This document shows positions 43,927 to 53,539 of a stretch of 64,000 nt of DNA, one piece after another (the first letter of the stretch is position 1; each line of letters begins with the position of its first letter). The notes below the pieces were generated by a model. It did no database searches. It had not been told where the DNA came from and was given only the letters and a program-made list of their open reading frames with translations. The translations under genes and the position numbers were made by a program. This stretch comes from JBBDMX01 sp040878035 (GTDB lineage: Bacteria > Planctomycetota > Phycisphaerae > Phycisphaerales > Phycisphaeraceae). Location: contig JBBDMX010000059.1 in NCBI GenBank assembly GCA_040878035.1, forward strand, positions 1 through 64,000, given 5' to 3'.

Positions 43927-45516
43927 TCATTGCTGGTGCCTGCTGGCCTTGAGCCACTGATCCCAGCGTGTAAAGACCTCTTCGACTGGTAGCACATGAA
44001 TACGGTCTTCCTCTAGAAACAGCGCGTAGTCGTACCCGTCGTAGTTGATGGCGTCCACACCATGCCGTAAGGCGGTCAGGCCCGTGTGGCCGGTCTGGCC
44101 CACCACCACGATCTCGCGATCTTTGGGCGTCACAGCCGAACTCAGTTGGGCAGTCATCCCGACCTTGCCCGCGATCTGCGCGAAATATTCGGGAGCCGGC
44201 ATGGTATCGATGGATTTCACTTGAGTTGTCCGCAGTTTTTCATAGGTCTTGGGCGCCGCGGCTTGGGTTAGCGCCTCCAGAACATGTATGCGATGGGATC
44301 CGGTCGATTGCTTGCGCAGTTCGGCGATCACCCTGCCCACGATCGAGGGATGTCCGATGTTGGCAAGGGCCAGAGTTGTCTCCAATCGCGTGTCGGATCG
44401 GGTGTCCAGGATTGTCAGGAGATCCGGGATCGCCTCCTCGGCCCGCAGTGTTCCCAACTGGCTGATGGCGACTTGTGATGTGCTGTCTTTGTCTGCGGCC
44501 AGCCTGCGGAGTGCCGGAATGGCCTTGGTTGATCCGAATGCCCCCAGTAAGCGCATAGCATCCGCCTTGGTATTCAAGTTCGCTACCGCAGTGCGTCCCT
44601 CATACTCGCCGGTGTCCAGAAACTTGATGAGAGCATCCTGGATTGTCTTGGCATGGACCTCCAGAAGCCGATCGCGCATCGTGCTGCGTCGCTCCAGGGC
44701 GTCGTCAGTAAGCCAGCGCATTGCGATTGGAACGGTGCGGGCATCATCCCATTTGATCAGCACCGCCAGGACATAAGGATTGATCTGGTTCCATTGGCGG
44801 TCCTTGATCGAGGTGAGATAGAGTTTTTCGGCGGAAGTCCTGGCGTCCAACTGGAACAAAGCCCAAGCTGCCCAATGCCGGGTGTCGCTGTCGGGGTGCT
44901 CCAGGATCTGTTCGAGTCTCGGACCCGCTTCGGTGCCCTTGACGGCGACGATGTCGCGGATCGCATCGCAGAGCTGCCCCGGGTCCTGGCCATGTAGCTT
45001 GGGCAGCAGGAAGGGCAGCGCCGCATGGGAACGCATGTCGATCAGATTTCTCAGGGCAATCCTCTGGACGCTGGGAAAGGGGCTGCCGGCAAACTCCGCG
45101 ATCCCCACGTCACATCCCTGGACCTTGCAGTTCTTTACCAAGAAAGCCACTTCATACATCAGGCTATACTGGCGTTGCTCAGGAAGGTGAACCGCCAGAC
45201 CCGGAAGGGAGCGTTCGAGGATGAGCGAGTAGTCTTCATCGGTGAGCTTATAACGTGGCGTCGCTCTGGTTGGGCCGCTCCTTCTTGCCGGGATAACCAG
45301 TTCCTCGATCAGTGCGGCTCGTACGTCCGGGTCGGAGGACTGCATGCGACGCACCACATCAGGCACGGAGGATTTGGCTGCTTCAGAAAGTTCTTGGGTG
45401 ACTTCTGCGGCGCTTATTGCTGAGCCACTGACCAGCCCGGATAGACACATCGCCAGCGCGAACAATGCCCGAAACAGCCACCCAATCGCGCAGCAGGCGT
45501 TAGCCCTTACCGTCAT
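43927..45516 (-). CDS. Exported HEAT-repeat protein
   Basis: A 529-residue protein with a signal peptide (residues 12-36, CAIGWLFRALFALAMCLSGL) and a series of helical HEAT/PBS-type repeats, e.g. FPSVQRIALRNLIDMRSHAALP and DTRLETTLALANIGHPSIV. Such repeats form scaffolds or bind other proteins. Composition is somewhat lower in GC than the core genes, and it adjoins the mobile elements. No enzyme motif is seen. Confidence 0.75.
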   Translation of the reverse strand: MTVRANACCAIGWLFRALFALAMCLSGLVSGSAISAAEVTQELSEAAKSSVPDVVRRMQSSDPDVRAALIEELVIPARRSGPTRATPRYKLTDEDYSLILERSLPGLAVHLPEQRQYSLMYEVAFLVKNCKVQGCDVGIAEFAGSPFPSVQRIALRNLIDMRSHAALPFLLPKLHGQDPGQLCDAIRDIVAVKGTEAGPRLEQILEHPDSDTRHWAAWALFQLDARTSAEKLYLTSIKDRQWNQINPYVLAVLIKWDDARTVPIAMRWLTDDALERRSTMRDRLLEVHAKTIQDALIKFLDTGEYEGRTAVANLNTKADAMRLLGAFGSTKAIPALRRLAADKDSTSQVAISQLGTLRAEEAIPDLLTILDTRSDTRLETTLALANIGHPSIVGRVIAELRKQSTGSHRIHVLEALTQAAAPKTYEKLRTTQVKSIDTMPAPEYFAQIAGKVGMTAQLSSAVTPKDREIVVVGQTGHTGLTALRHGVDAINYDGYDYALFLEEDRIHVLPVEEVFTRWDQWLKASRHQQ

Positions 45517-45897
45517 GTGAAGTTACCCCTGGACTTACCTCGAACACAAAGTCTCGGTTGAATTTATTGGCCATAGCGGCCCCCGCAAGGCTGGACGTGT
45601 CCCGCCCCCGGAAGCCAGAAACCGTACCCCCGGGAACGCCCGGGAGTTGAGGTTGACCGGCAGGGTACGGTTCGTACAGGGAAAATGCAAGGGGCAAGGG
45701 GCGGGGGCGAAGCGCCCGATGCAGGGTGGAGAGTGGAAGGTGGAGGCGGGGCGAAGCGCCCAGTGCAGGGTGGAGAGTGGAAGGTGGAGAGTTGCCGACT
45801 CCTGTCTCCTGTTCTCCCGCTCTCTCGTCTCCCGTTGCGCTTGGCGACCGCGTCCCGGCGGGGATAGTATGGCCGGCACCACAAGGAGAGGCGCCCC
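45517..45897. repeat. Repeat-rich gap before the GH2 gene (H11)
   Basis: It contains GGTACG/CGTACC inverted arms (45640, 45664). A tandem unit of about 45 bp, GGGCGAAGCGCCC...GGGTGGAGAGTGGAAGGTGG, is present twice (about 45705-45795), followed by a pyrimidine-rich 3' part (TCTCCTGTTCTCCCGCTCTC). It belongs to the purine/pyrimidine hairpin class. No gene. Confidence 0.65.
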
Positions 45898-47718
45898 ATG
45901 ACCGTCCCGCGTTCTGAATATCCCCGTCCGCAATTCGTGCGCAAGGACTGGCTCTGCCTCAATGGCGCCTGGCAATTCGAGATGGACCCGGGCGACAGCG
46001 GGCTGGAGCGCGGAATGATGAGCCGCGAACTGACCGGCAGCATTACCGTGCCTTTCTGTCCTGAGTCCAAACTTTCGGGCATCGAGCACACGGATTTCAT
46101 GGCTGCGGTGTGGTATCGCCGGTCGGTGGACATTCCCGCGGGTTGGGCCGGCCGCGATGTGCTCTTGCATTTTCAGGCGGTCGATTACGACGCCACGGTC
46201 TGGGTCAACGGCCAGGAGGTCGCGCGTCATCGCGGCGGGTTCACGCCGTTCACTTGTGATTTGCGCGGCATCGTCAAGGCTGGGGAATCGGCCACGATTG
46301 TGCTGCGTGCCCGCGATTACCGGCGCCAGCCCATGCCGCGCGGCAAGCAGTCCGACACTTACGCAAACCACGGCTGCCACTACACGCGCACCACGGGCAT
46401 CTGGCAGACGGTGTGGCTCGAACCGGTGCCCGACACGCGGCTGGAGCGTGCCCGCATCACGCCGGATGTCGCCGGCGGGGCGTTCCACATTCAGCAGCCC
46501 GTGCATGGCCCTACGCGCGGCCTGCGCCTGGCTGCCACGCTGTTGGACGACCAGGGCGTGGTCGCTGCTGCGCAGACGGAGGCTGACCACGATTTGGCGC
46601 CGGCGCTGACGCTGGTGATTCCCGCGCAGCGCCGCCGCCTCTGGTCCACGCAGGATCCCCATCTCTACAGCCTGCGCCTCACGCTGATTGATGAGCATGA
46701 CCGCGTGGTCGATGCCGTGGAAAGCTACGCCGGCCTGCGCAGCGTCCGCATCGACGGCAAGGCCATCAAGATCAACGGCTGCACCGTGTTTCAGCGGCTT
46801 GTGCTCGATCAGGGCTATTACCCGGATGGGCTGATGACCGCGCCCGACGACCAGGCGCTGATCGATGACATTCGCCTGAGCATGGCGGCCGGGTTTAACG
46901 GAGCGCGTCTGCATCAGAAGGTGTTCGAGGAGCGCTTCCTCTATCACGCCGACCGTCTGGGCTACCTGGTCTGGGGCGAATTCGGCGATTGGGGCTGCCG
47001 CAGCGCCGGCCCGCCCGACGACCACCAGCAGCCCGGCGCCACCTACATCACGCAGTGGCTCGAAGCGCTGGGGCGCGACTACTCGCATCCCGCGATCATC
47101 GGCTGGTGCCCGCTCAACGAAACGCTCCAGCCTCTGCACGACCGCATCACCGTGTTGGACGATGTGACGCGCGGCATGTTCCTGGCGACCAAGGCCATGG
47201 ATAGCACGCGGCCGGTCCTGGACGCCTCGGGCTACTCTCATCGCGTGCGTGAGTCGGATGTCTACGACTCGCACAACTACGAGCAGGACCCCGCCAAGTT
47301 CAAGCAGATGATGGCCGGCCTGACCGGGGGCACGCCCTTTGTCAACACCCACGGCAAAGACGTTTGGTCAGTCTCCTACCGCGGCCAGCCCTATTTCTGC
47401 AGCGAGTTCGGCGGCATCTGGTGGAACCCCGACGCCCGACCCGGGGACGCTTCATGGGGCTACGGCCAGCGGCCGGGCACGCTCGAGGAGTTCTATCAGC
47501 GCTTCGAGGGGCTCTGTGCCGTGCTGCTGGATCATCCCGAGATGTTCGGCTATTGCTACACGCAACTCACGGATGTGTTTCAGGAGCAGAACGGCATCTA
47601 TCGCTTTGATCGCACGACCAAGTTCGACATGGCGCGGATTCGTGCAGCCCAGGTGCGCCCCGCTGCCATGGAAACTAATAGCGCCCCAGCGCCTGCACCC
47701 GCGGCGGCCGGCGCGTAG
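45898..47718 (+). CDS. Glycoside hydrolase family 2 protein
   Basis: A 606-residue GH2 enzyme (beta-galactosidase/beta-glucuronidase family): an N-terminal sugar-binding jelly roll (LNGAWQFEMDPG, VWYRRSVDIPAGW, VWVNGQEVARHRGGFTPF), a middle immunoglobulin-like domain, and a TIM barrel with the acid/base pair N407-E408 (GWCPLNET) and nucleophile E503 (FCSEFGG). No signal peptide, so probably cytoplasmic. ATG 45898 has GGAGAGG upstream. The sugar cleaved is unknown. Confidence 0.93.
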   Translation: MTVPRSEYPRPQFVRKDWLCLNGAWQFEMDPGDSGLERGMMSRELTGSITVPFCPESKLSGIEHTDFMAAVWYRRSVDIPAGWAGRDVLLHFQAVDYDATVWVNGQEVARHRGGFTPFTCDLRGIVKAGESATIVLRARDYRRQPMPRGKQSDTYANHGCHYTRTTGIWQTVWLEPVPDTRLERARITPDVAGGAFHIQQPVHGPTRGLRLAATLLDDQGVVAAAQTEADHDLAPALTLVIPAQRRRLWSTQDPHLYSLRLTLIDEHDRVVDAVESYAGLRSVRIDGKAIKINGCTVFQRLVLDQGYYPDGLMTAPDDQALIDDIRLSMAAGFNGARLHQKVFEERFLYHADRLGYLVWGEFGDWGCRSAGPPDDHQQPGATYITQWLEALGRDYSHPAIIGWCPLNETLQPLHDRITVLDDVTRGMFLATKAMDSTRPVLDASGYSHRVRESDVYDSHNYEQDPAKFKQMMAGLTGGTPFVNTHGKDVWSVSYRGQPYFCSEFGGIWWNPDARPGDASWGYGQRPGTLEEFYQRFEGLCAVLLDHPEMFGYCYTQLTDVFQEQNGIYRFDRTTKFDMARIRAAQVRPAAMETNSAPAPAPAAAGA

Positions 47719-47784
47719 ACTAAGCTAACGGGCCGCCTGCAATAATCGGCCATTTCAGACGTCTCTATTGCTACAGGAAACCCA

Positions 47785-48675
47785 ATGCACCCATCCCGCC
47801 CGTTGATCGTCATTCTGTTGGGCTTGCTACTGACCGGCGTTGCCGCGGCCCAACTCCCGACCGCGCCGGCCGAACCTTCCGCCAGCGAAACCGATGTCGC
47901 TGCGCCGACCACCCAGCCCGCCGGCAGCGATGTGGTCCACACCCAGGCCGGCGCTTTGATTCACAAGCTCAAGCAAGGCGGGTTGACCGTGTTGGTCCAG
48001 CTCCTGCTCTCGGTCCTGGGCCTGGCGGTCGTGCTCGAACGCATGATCCACTTGAACCGCCGATCCATCGCGCCCGAGGGCCTGGCGCAGCGTGCCGATC
48101 AACTCTGGCGGCAAGGCAAGTTCAGCGAAATCGAAGCCATGGCGACCCGCGACGGCAGCGTCCTGGGCATCATCATCGCCAGCATCGTCCGCCATCGCGA
48201 CCGCGATGCCACCACGCTCTCGACCATCACCGGCGACATCGGCTCGCGCGAGCTGCGCCGCCACCTCCAGAAGCTCTACCCGCTGGCGATCGTCGCCACC
48301 CTCGAACCGTTGCTGGGTCTGCTGGGCACCATCCTGGGCATGATCGGCGCCTTTGACAGCGTGGCGCTGGCGGGGTCGATGGGCGACGCCTCCATACTCG
48401 CCAACGACATCGCCAAGGCCCTGGTGACCACGGCCGTGGGCTTGATCATCGCCATCCCCGCGCTATTCCTATACCACTACCTCAAGGGCCGCGTCAGCAT
48501 CCTCAGCGTCCAGTTGGAGGAGCAGGCCAGCGAGCTGATCGTTGACTGGACCGGGCCGGCCAACGCAACAGCGACACAGATCAAGCCCGCAGCCAAGCCG
48601 CCCACCACCGCCGTAGCGCCGGCTCCGGGGGCGCCGGGGGGTCCGGGGGCGCCGGGCACCAAGGAGGGCAACTGA
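47785..48675 (+). CDS. MotA/TolQ/ExbB-family proton channel protein
   Basis: A 296-residue protein with a signal peptide (IVILLGLLLTGVAAAQL), a short periplasmic stretch and three membrane helices (about 65-90, 170-195, 210-235). The ExbB motif LEPLLGLLGTILGMIGAFDSVA is clear. With ExbD it forms the proton channel that energises an outer-membrane system. The Pro/Ala-rich tail and the downstream TolA-like gene favour a Tol-type role. It starts the 47785-51546 operon. Confidence 0.9.
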   Translation: MHPSRPLIVILLGLLLTGVAAAQLPTAPAEPSASETDVAAPTTQPAGSDVVHTQAGALIHKLKQGGLTVLVQLLLSVLGLAVVLERMIHLNRRSIAPEGLAQRADQLWRQGKFSEIEAMATRDGSVLGIIIASIVRHRDRDATTLSTITGDIGSRELRRHLQKLYPLAIVATLEPLLGLLGTILGMIGAFDSVALAGSMGDASILANDIAKALVTTAVGLIIAIPALFLYHYLKGRVSILSVQLEEQASELIVDWTGPANATATQIKPAAKPPTTAVAPAPGAPGGPGAPGTKEGN

Positions 48676-48677
48676 TC

Positions 48678-49094
48678 ATGCGCATTGACCTCCAGGATGA
48701 TGACGCCGTCGAAGTGCAGATGGCGCCGCTGATCGATTGTGTGTTCCTGCTGCTCATCTTTTTCCTCGTAGCCACGTCGTTGAAGAAGATCGAGAAGGAG
48801 CTGCCTCTGGAACTGCCGCACTCGGCGGCGGCGATCAGCGTGTCGGTCGATCCACAGACCATGGTGATCGGCATCGACCGCACGGGCCAGCCGTACATCA
48901 ACGGCCAGCCGGTGACCTTCGGCGTACTGGAGCAACAGATCAGCACCGCGGCGGCTAACGACCCCCAGCAACGCGTCCGCATCGACGCCGACCGCGACAC
49001 GCCCTGGCAGCACGTGGTTCACATTCTCGATGCCCTCCAATTCAGAGGACTGAACAATGTCGGAGTCCACACCAAGCGGTTCGATCGCCGATAA
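48678..49094 (+). CDS. ExbD/TolR-family protein
   Basis: A 138-residue protein: one membrane helix with the essential Asp (PLIDCVFLLLIFFLVAT) and a periplasmic domain (VVIDRTGQPYINGQPVTF-like, VRIDADRDTPWQHVVHILDA). It partners the upstream ExbB-like gene; the start lies two bases after its stop. It overlaps the next gene by 38 bases. Confidence 0.9.
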   Translation: MRIDLQDDDAVEVQMAPLIDCVFLLLIFFLVATSLKKIEKELPLELPHSAAAISVSVDPQTMVIGIDRTGQPYINGQPVTFGVLEQQISTAAANDPQQRVRIDADRDTPWQHVVHILDALQFRGLNNVGVHTKRFDRR

Positions 49095-51546
49095 GCCGGC
49101 TCACGTTGCCGACGACCGCGGGCCCAACCGCCGTCGTCAGCGCCGCGATTCGCCGTTCTGGCTGATCGTGTCGCTGGTGGTCCACACCCTTGTGCTGGCG
49201 GCGTTGTTCATCTTCACGCCCCTGCGCGACATCGTCTTTGAGCCGCGCCAGCCCCGCCAGGATCAGGTCATCGCCGCCAGCCAACTCGAGGAGCTGGCCC
49301 AACAGCTTCAAGAGGTCAACGAGAAAGACCTGCGTCAGCGCGCGCAAGCCCTGCAGGACATCCTTGCGGAACTGGAGCAGATTCGCCAGGCCAAGCTCCA
49401 GGAGTACAAGGAAGTCAACCCGCGGGAACTCGAGGAAGCGCTGGCCACCGCCCAGGAAGAGGCCGACAAGGCGCTGGAGGCACAGAAACAGGCGCTGGCG
49501 GAACTGGAGCAGATCAAACAGCCGGCGCCCGCCCCCGGGGGCGCCGCTACGCCCAAAGATGTCGCAGCGCATCACACGCAGGCCGCCGTCAAGCAATACC
49601 AGGCCGAGCAACACCAGGCGCAGGCCTCCGCGCAGCTTTCGCTGTCCAACGAAGCACCCGCGGCCACCCAGGCACAGGCCGAGGCGCAGAGCGCCCAGGT
49701 CAAGGCCAGCCAGCAACAGAATGCAGCGCAAACGACTGAGCAACGAGCACAGAACACCGCCCAGGCCGTCGAACGAGCCGCGGACCAGATCACTAAGGCG
49801 CAGGCCGAAGCCGACGCCGCCCGCCAGCGCCAGGCTGATGAGCAGAAAAAGCTAGAACAGGCGCAGGCCAAAGCGACCGAAGCCAACGCCAATCTGCAAG
49901 AGACGCAACAGGAGGAAGCGGAAGCCAAGCAGAAGGCCCAGGAGACAGCGGCCGCGCGCAAGGCCGCCACTGCCGCCGCATCCAAGGCCCCGGCGGATCA
50001 GAAAAAGGCGGCGCAAGCCACCGCCAAGGACGCTGCCACCAAGGCCACCGACGCGTCGGCGCAAGCCACCGCCGCCTCCAAGGCCACCGCGCAAGCGCAG
50101 AAACAGGCGGATCAAGCCAAGAACCAGGCGCATCGCCAGGCGGCCACGGTCGCCAAGCTGACCAAAGCCGCCGAGGCCCGCGACAAGGCCGCGCAGGACG
50201 CCAAGGCGGCGAAGGAAAAGGCTGAGAAAGACGCCGCCGACGCCAAGGAGGCCGCCCGCCAGGCGCTGGATCAGGCCATCGCCAAGCAGAAGGATGCGAT
50301 CCAGGCGCAGGAAAAGGCCAAGGACACACTGGCCAAAGCTCGCGCCGCCAAGGAGCAGGCAGCGGCCCAAGCGCCGGCCCCCGACGCCAGCCCGGAGCCG
50401 CCGCCCGCCGCGCTCGAGCAACCCGTCGCCGAGACTAAGCCCGACCTGGAGGCGATGGACGCCGTCGATCTCTACGAACTCGCCACCGACACCGAAGGGA
50501 AGATCACCGAGAGCTACAAGGACATCACCGCCACGGATCTGGCAATGGTGCGCGAAATCTCCCTGGGCCAGGCCCGGCAGGTCGTCGATGTGCCCCGACC
50601 CGAACGAAGCAAAGTGGACGAAAATGCCTTGCGGCAACCGATCAAGACCCGCCAGGACTTTGAACGGCAAAGCCAGGCCCTGCGCACCGTCCTGCGCGAG
50701 GAGGAGGCCATGGTGGCGCTGGGCGACAACCTGCTGGCGCAAGCCAAGGGCATGGACCGCAGCGGCATCGAGCTTTCCCTGGGCGAAATGCGCGCCCAGG
50801 AAGCCGCGATGCAGCAGGCGTCGCATGAGGTCCAGGGCGGCAAGGTCGCCGACTTGGCGGGACTCATGGCGCAGGCGGCCGGCACAGCCGCCCCCGCCTC
50901 GCCGACCGCAGGCCCACGCCGCGCCCCCGGCGCGCCGGGCGGGGTCGATCAAGCCCCCTCAGGATCCGCCGCAGGCGCCAGCAACGCCGCGGATGCCCCC
51001 CTCCCGGCCGCGCCGACCCTCAAGAAGACCGGCGTCACCCTCCCCGCACGCAAGGTCATGGCCGGGGGCCAACAGGCCCAATGGTTCTACGTCGATTCGT
51101 GGTACACCCTGGGGCCATTCCCCAATCCCAACCGCGTCAATCTCCATCGCCAGTTCCCGCCCGAAAGCGTGGTGGACTTAAGCGCCAACTACCGCATGGG
51201 TAAGGATGGCCGCACGCTGCGCTGGCAGTTCATCCAGAGCGACCAATCCAGAGTCGAACCCGCCAATGCCGAGCCCTACGGCATCTGGTACGCCTATACC
51301 GAACTCTTCTTCGAAGAGCCGACCGACGCCTGGATCGCCGTGGGCAGCGACGACCGCTCCGACCTCTGGCTCAACAGCTTCAAGGTCTGGGCCAGCGCCG
51401 ACACACTCAAAAACTGGTCGATCGACGAAGGCCTCCGCCGCGTCCACTTCCAGAAGGGCATCAACAAGGTGCTCTTTCGCATCGAAAACGGCTGGCACGG
51501 CATGGGCTTCTCCCTGGTGGTCAACCTGGGCGACGCGCCTAAGTGA
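49057..51546 (+). CDS. TolA-like protein with giant Ala-rich coiled coil and a beta-sandwich C-terminus
   Basis: An 829-residue protein. A short cytoplasmic N-terminus precedes one membrane helix (PFWLIVSLVVHTLVLAALF, about 32-52), the topology of TolA/TonB. Residues about 70-450 are a very Ala/Gln/Lys-rich coiled coil. Residues about 650-829 form a beta-rich domain with FYVDSWYTLGPFPNPNR and GSDDRSDLWLNSFKVW, like planctomycete carbohydrate-binding or PA14-like modules; there is no TolA domain III. Start 49057 overlaps exbD and has AGAGGA upstream. I infer a Tol-type energy transducer reaching the outer membrane or cell envelope. Confidence 0.75.
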   Translation: MSESTPSGSIADKPAHVADDRGPNRRRQRRDSPFWLIVSLVVHTLVLAALFIFTPLRDIVFEPRQPRQDQVIAASQLEELAQQLQEVNEKDLRQRAQALQDILAELEQIRQAKLQEYKEVNPRELEEALATAQEEADKALEAQKQALAELEQIKQPAPAPGGAATPKDVAAHHTQAAVKQYQAEQHQAQASAQLSLSNEAPAATQAQAEAQSAQVKASQQQNAAQTTEQRAQNTAQAVERAADQITKAQAEADAARQRQADEQKKLEQAQAKATEANANLQETQQEEAEAKQKAQETAAARKAATAAASKAPADQKKAAQATAKDAATKATDASAQATAASKATAQAQKQADQAKNQAHRQAATVAKLTKAAEARDKAAQDAKAAKEKAEKDAADAKEAARQALDQAIAKQKDAIQAQEKAKDTLAKARAAKEQAAAQAPAPDASPEPPPAALEQPVAETKPDLEAMDAVDLYELATDTEGKITESYKDITATDLAMVREISLGQARQVVDVPRPERSKVDENALRQPIKTRQDFERQSQALRTVLREEEAMVALGDNLLAQAKGMDRSGIELSLGEMRAQEAAMQQASHEVQGGKVADLAGLMAQAAGTAAPASPTAGPRRAPGAPGGVDQAPSGSAAGASNAADAPLPAAPTLKKTGVTLPARKVMAGGQQAQWFYVDSWYTLGPFPNPNRVNLHRQFPPESVVDLSANYRMGKDGRTLRWQFIQSDQSRVEPANAEPYGIWYAYTELFFEEPTDAWIAVGSDDRSDLWLNSFKVWASADTLKNWSIDEGLRRVHFQKGINKVLFRIENGWHGMGFSLVVNLGDAPK

Positions 51547-51568
51547 GATCCATTCCAGCATATGCAAA

Positions 51569-51588
51569 GCCAAGCCGGTCGGCTTGGC
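51569..51588. terminator. Hairpin between the TolA-like gene and nuoB
   Basis: GCCAAGCCG and CGGCTTGGC form a nine-bp stem 23 bases after the TolA-like stop; convergent nuoB ends at 51753. Terminator-like, no T-run. Nothing else is seen to 51752. Confidence 0.45.
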
Positions 51589-51752
51589 CAACAGCACGCC
51601 TACGCATAGAACAGGGCGATAACCCCAGGCAGAAGCAACAATAACAGCAGCGGGAGATGGTCGGCCTGACGCCTGGCCCGCAGCAAGTGAGGGGGAATAC
51701 TGCGCGATATAGGCGCGAGAAGCGATCCGCAGCCTCGCTCAAGCGGTGCCGC

Positions 51753-52298
51753 CTAGATCGTCGCGGGGGCGGGCATGGGCAGGTCGTACTGCGAGGCGGC
51801 GCGGCGGGTGCCGCGCGGCATGGCGATCGACTGGGCGCTAATCTTGTCCTGAAGGCGCATCAACCCCTCGATCAGCGCCTCGGGCCGGGGCGGGCAGCCG
51901 GGGATGTACACGTCCACGGGCACGACCATATCCACGCCCTTGACCACGTGGTAGCCGTACTTGAAGTACGGGCCGCCGCCGACGGTGCAGGCGCCCATGG
52001 CCATGACGTACTTGGGGTCGGGCATTTGGTTGTACAAGCGCCTGACGCGCGACGCCATTTTGTAGGTGACGGTGCCGGCGACGATCATCAGGTCGCTCTG
52101 CCGCGGCGTGGCACGGAAAGCGCCGGCGCCGAAGCGGTCAAAGTCATAGCGTGAGGCCCCCACCGCCATCATCTCGATGGCGCAGCACGCCAGTCCGAAG
52201 GTCATGGGCCAGAGCGAACTCTTGCGCGCCCAGTTGATGGCCCAGTCGAGACTGGTAATGATCAAACCTTCCTCGAAGCGATTTTCGATCCAGCTCAT
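51753..52298 (-). CDS. nuoB: NADH-quinone oxidoreductase subunit B
   Basis: A 181-residue complex I subunit that ligates iron-sulfur cluster N2. The four cysteines are C38 and C39 (FGLACCAIEMM), C104 (GACTVGGG) and C135 (YIPGCPPRPE). ATG 52298 is chosen because the longer frame is an artefact of the clpP overlap. No other nuo gene is in the window, so it is separated from the usual nuoABCD cluster. Duplicated nuoB or a split cluster are both possible. Confidence 0.93.
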   Translation of the reverse strand: MSWIENRFEEGLIITSLDWAINWARKSSLWPMTFGLACCAIEMMAVGASRYDFDRFGAGAFRATPRQSDLMIVAGTVTYKMASRVRRLYNQMPDPKYVMAMGACTVGGGPYFKYGYHVVKGVDMVVPVDVYIPGCPPRPEALIEGLMRLQDKISAQSIAMPRGTRRAASQYDLPMPAPATI

Positions 52299-52347
52299 GG
52301 TGTGTGTTCCAGCGCATTGTAGCGCTTGCGCCTGATGCCGTGGGTCA

Positions 52348-52365
52348 TGCCCACTGAAGTGGGCA
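52348..52365. terminator. Hairpin after clpP
   Basis: TGCCCACT-GA-AGTGGGCA, eight-bp stem, downstream of the minus-strand clpP stop at 52379. Related to 25385-25406. Confidence 0.45.
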
Positions 52366-52378
52366 CGCCGAAAGGGGA

Positions 52379-53047
52379 TCACTTCTCTTCTTTGGTTTCG
52401 GGGGCACGTTCGATTACGTCGTCCACCAGGCCGTAGGCCTTGGCTTCCTGGGCGCTGAAGTAGCGGTCGCGCTCCGAGTCTTCCTCAATGCGTTCCACGG
52501 TCTGGCCGCTGTGCTTGGACAGCAGCTCGTTGATGGTGCGTTTGGACTTGAGGATTTCCTCAGCCTGGATCTGAATGTCGGTGGTCTGGCCGTACACCCC
52601 GCCGTAGGGCTGGTGAATCATGACCTTGGCGTGGGGCAGCATGAAACGTTTGCCCTTGGCGCCGGCGGTGAGCACGATGGCGCCGCCGCTCATGGCCCGG
52701 CCGATGCAGTAGGTGGCCACGTCGCAGGGCAAGAAACCCATGGTGTCGTAGATCGCCAGCGTATCGTCCACGCTGCCGCCGGGGCTGTTGATGTAGAGGT
52801 TGATGTCCACGCCCTTTTTCTGGTTGGCCAGATGGAGCATGCGCATGATCACGCCGGTGGCCGACACGTGGTTGATTTCACCGACCAGGAAGATGACGCG
52901 GTTTTCCAGCAGCAGCTCATCAATGGTCATTTCGCGATAGCGCTGGTACGGGGCCTGGAGCGTGGGGTGGACACCGGCGTGACTGCCCAGGGGCGCCTGC
53001 GGCCAGGGCTGCGAAGTCGGATCGAGGAGTTGCGGGGATGCGGTCAT
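52379..53047 (-). CDS. clpP: ATP-dependent Clp protease proteolytic subunit
   Basis: A 222-residue serine protease subunit with the triad Ser120 (GRAMSGGAIVLTAG), His145 (VMIHQPYGG) and Asp194 (EEDSERD), plus INSPGGSVDD. The residue pair around Ser is MSGG rather than the common ASMG, which marks a second type of ClpP found in several phyla. ATG 53047 has AAGG upstream. No clpX follows. It degrades proteins together with a Clp ATPase encoded elsewhere. Confidence 0.93.
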   Translation of the reverse strand: MTASPQLLDPTSQPWPQAPLGSHAGVHPTLQAPYQRYREMTIDELLLENRVIFLVGEINHVSATGVIMRMLHLANQKKGVDINLYINSPGGSVDDTLAIYDTMGFLPCDVATYCIGRAMSGGAIVLTAGAKGKRFMLPHAKVMIHQPYGGVYGQTTDIQIQAEEILKSKRTINELLSKHSGQTVERIEEDSERDRYFSAQEAKAYGLVDDVIERAPETKEEK

Positions 53048-53131
53048 TGCCAAGCCTTTTTTCTACGTTGACATTGGAGCGCAAGCGTGGTTGACGCCGG
53101 CGTGAAGTACGGCCGCGTGAATGATAGCAAA

Positions 53132-53165
53132 GTAAAGCCCGGAGACGCGGGTCTCCGGGCTTTAC
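53132..53165 (-). terminator. Strong perfect hairpin downstream of the 53201 gene
   Basis: A 15-bp perfect stem (53132-53146 with 53151-53165) and four-base loop, beginning GTAAAGCCCGGAGAC. On the minus strand it follows the stop at 53201 and is followed by TTTGC. A good terminator candidate, also working as a barrier before clpP. Confidence 0.8.
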
Positions 53166-53200
53166 GTGCATCTGGATTGGGTCGTCAAGTTACACGCGGA

Positions 53201-53500
53201 TCAGATCCCCGCCTCGGTGTCGCGGTCGGTGTTCTCGTCGCCGGAGAATTTCTCTTCGAGCATTTTGCGCAGGTAGCCGTTCTCGCGCCGCGTGGCTTCA
53301 AGGTCGAACACCAGGTACTTGATTGACAGGCGCAGGTAGTCCATGCTCTCCTGGAGGTCGTGCACGGTCTTGCGCAGCTTGGTGTGGCGCTCCTGCGTCT
53401 TGCTGGCCATGACGGCGAGCTTCTCGCGCTCGGTCTTGGGCAGGGTGGAAATCTCGCCCATCAATTCGCTGAGCTTGGTTTGGAATGCCTTCTCGTCCAT
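53201..53500 (-). CDS. Small coiled-coil protein
   Basis: A 99-residue hydrophilic helical protein (KLSELMGEISTLPKTEREKL, DLQESMDYLRLSIKYLVFDLEATRREN) likely forming a coiled coil, with an acidic tail (SGDENTDRDTEAGI). ATG 53500 has GGGAG about eight bases upstream; a longer start at 53548 lacks one. I do not recognise the family. Upstream is the CAACAC-rich gap at 53501-53750. Confidence 0.65.
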   Translation of the reverse strand: MDEKAFQTKLSELMGEISTLPKTEREKLAVMASKTQERHTKLRKTVHDLQESMDYLRLSIKYLVFDLEATRRENGYLRKMLEEKFSGDENTDRDTEAGI

Positions 53501-53539
53501 CACTTGATCTCCCGAGAGCGCTTCCGCGCTGTCATTTGA

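Noticed and set aside
45705..45795. CRISPR-like tandem 45-bp unit
   Set aside because: Only two units, adjacent without spacers; fits slippage duplication inside a hairpin repeat.
45535..47352. 605-codon minus-strand frame over the GH2 gene
   Set aside because: Antisense shadow; the plus frame has the catalytic glutamates and a strong ribosome binding site.
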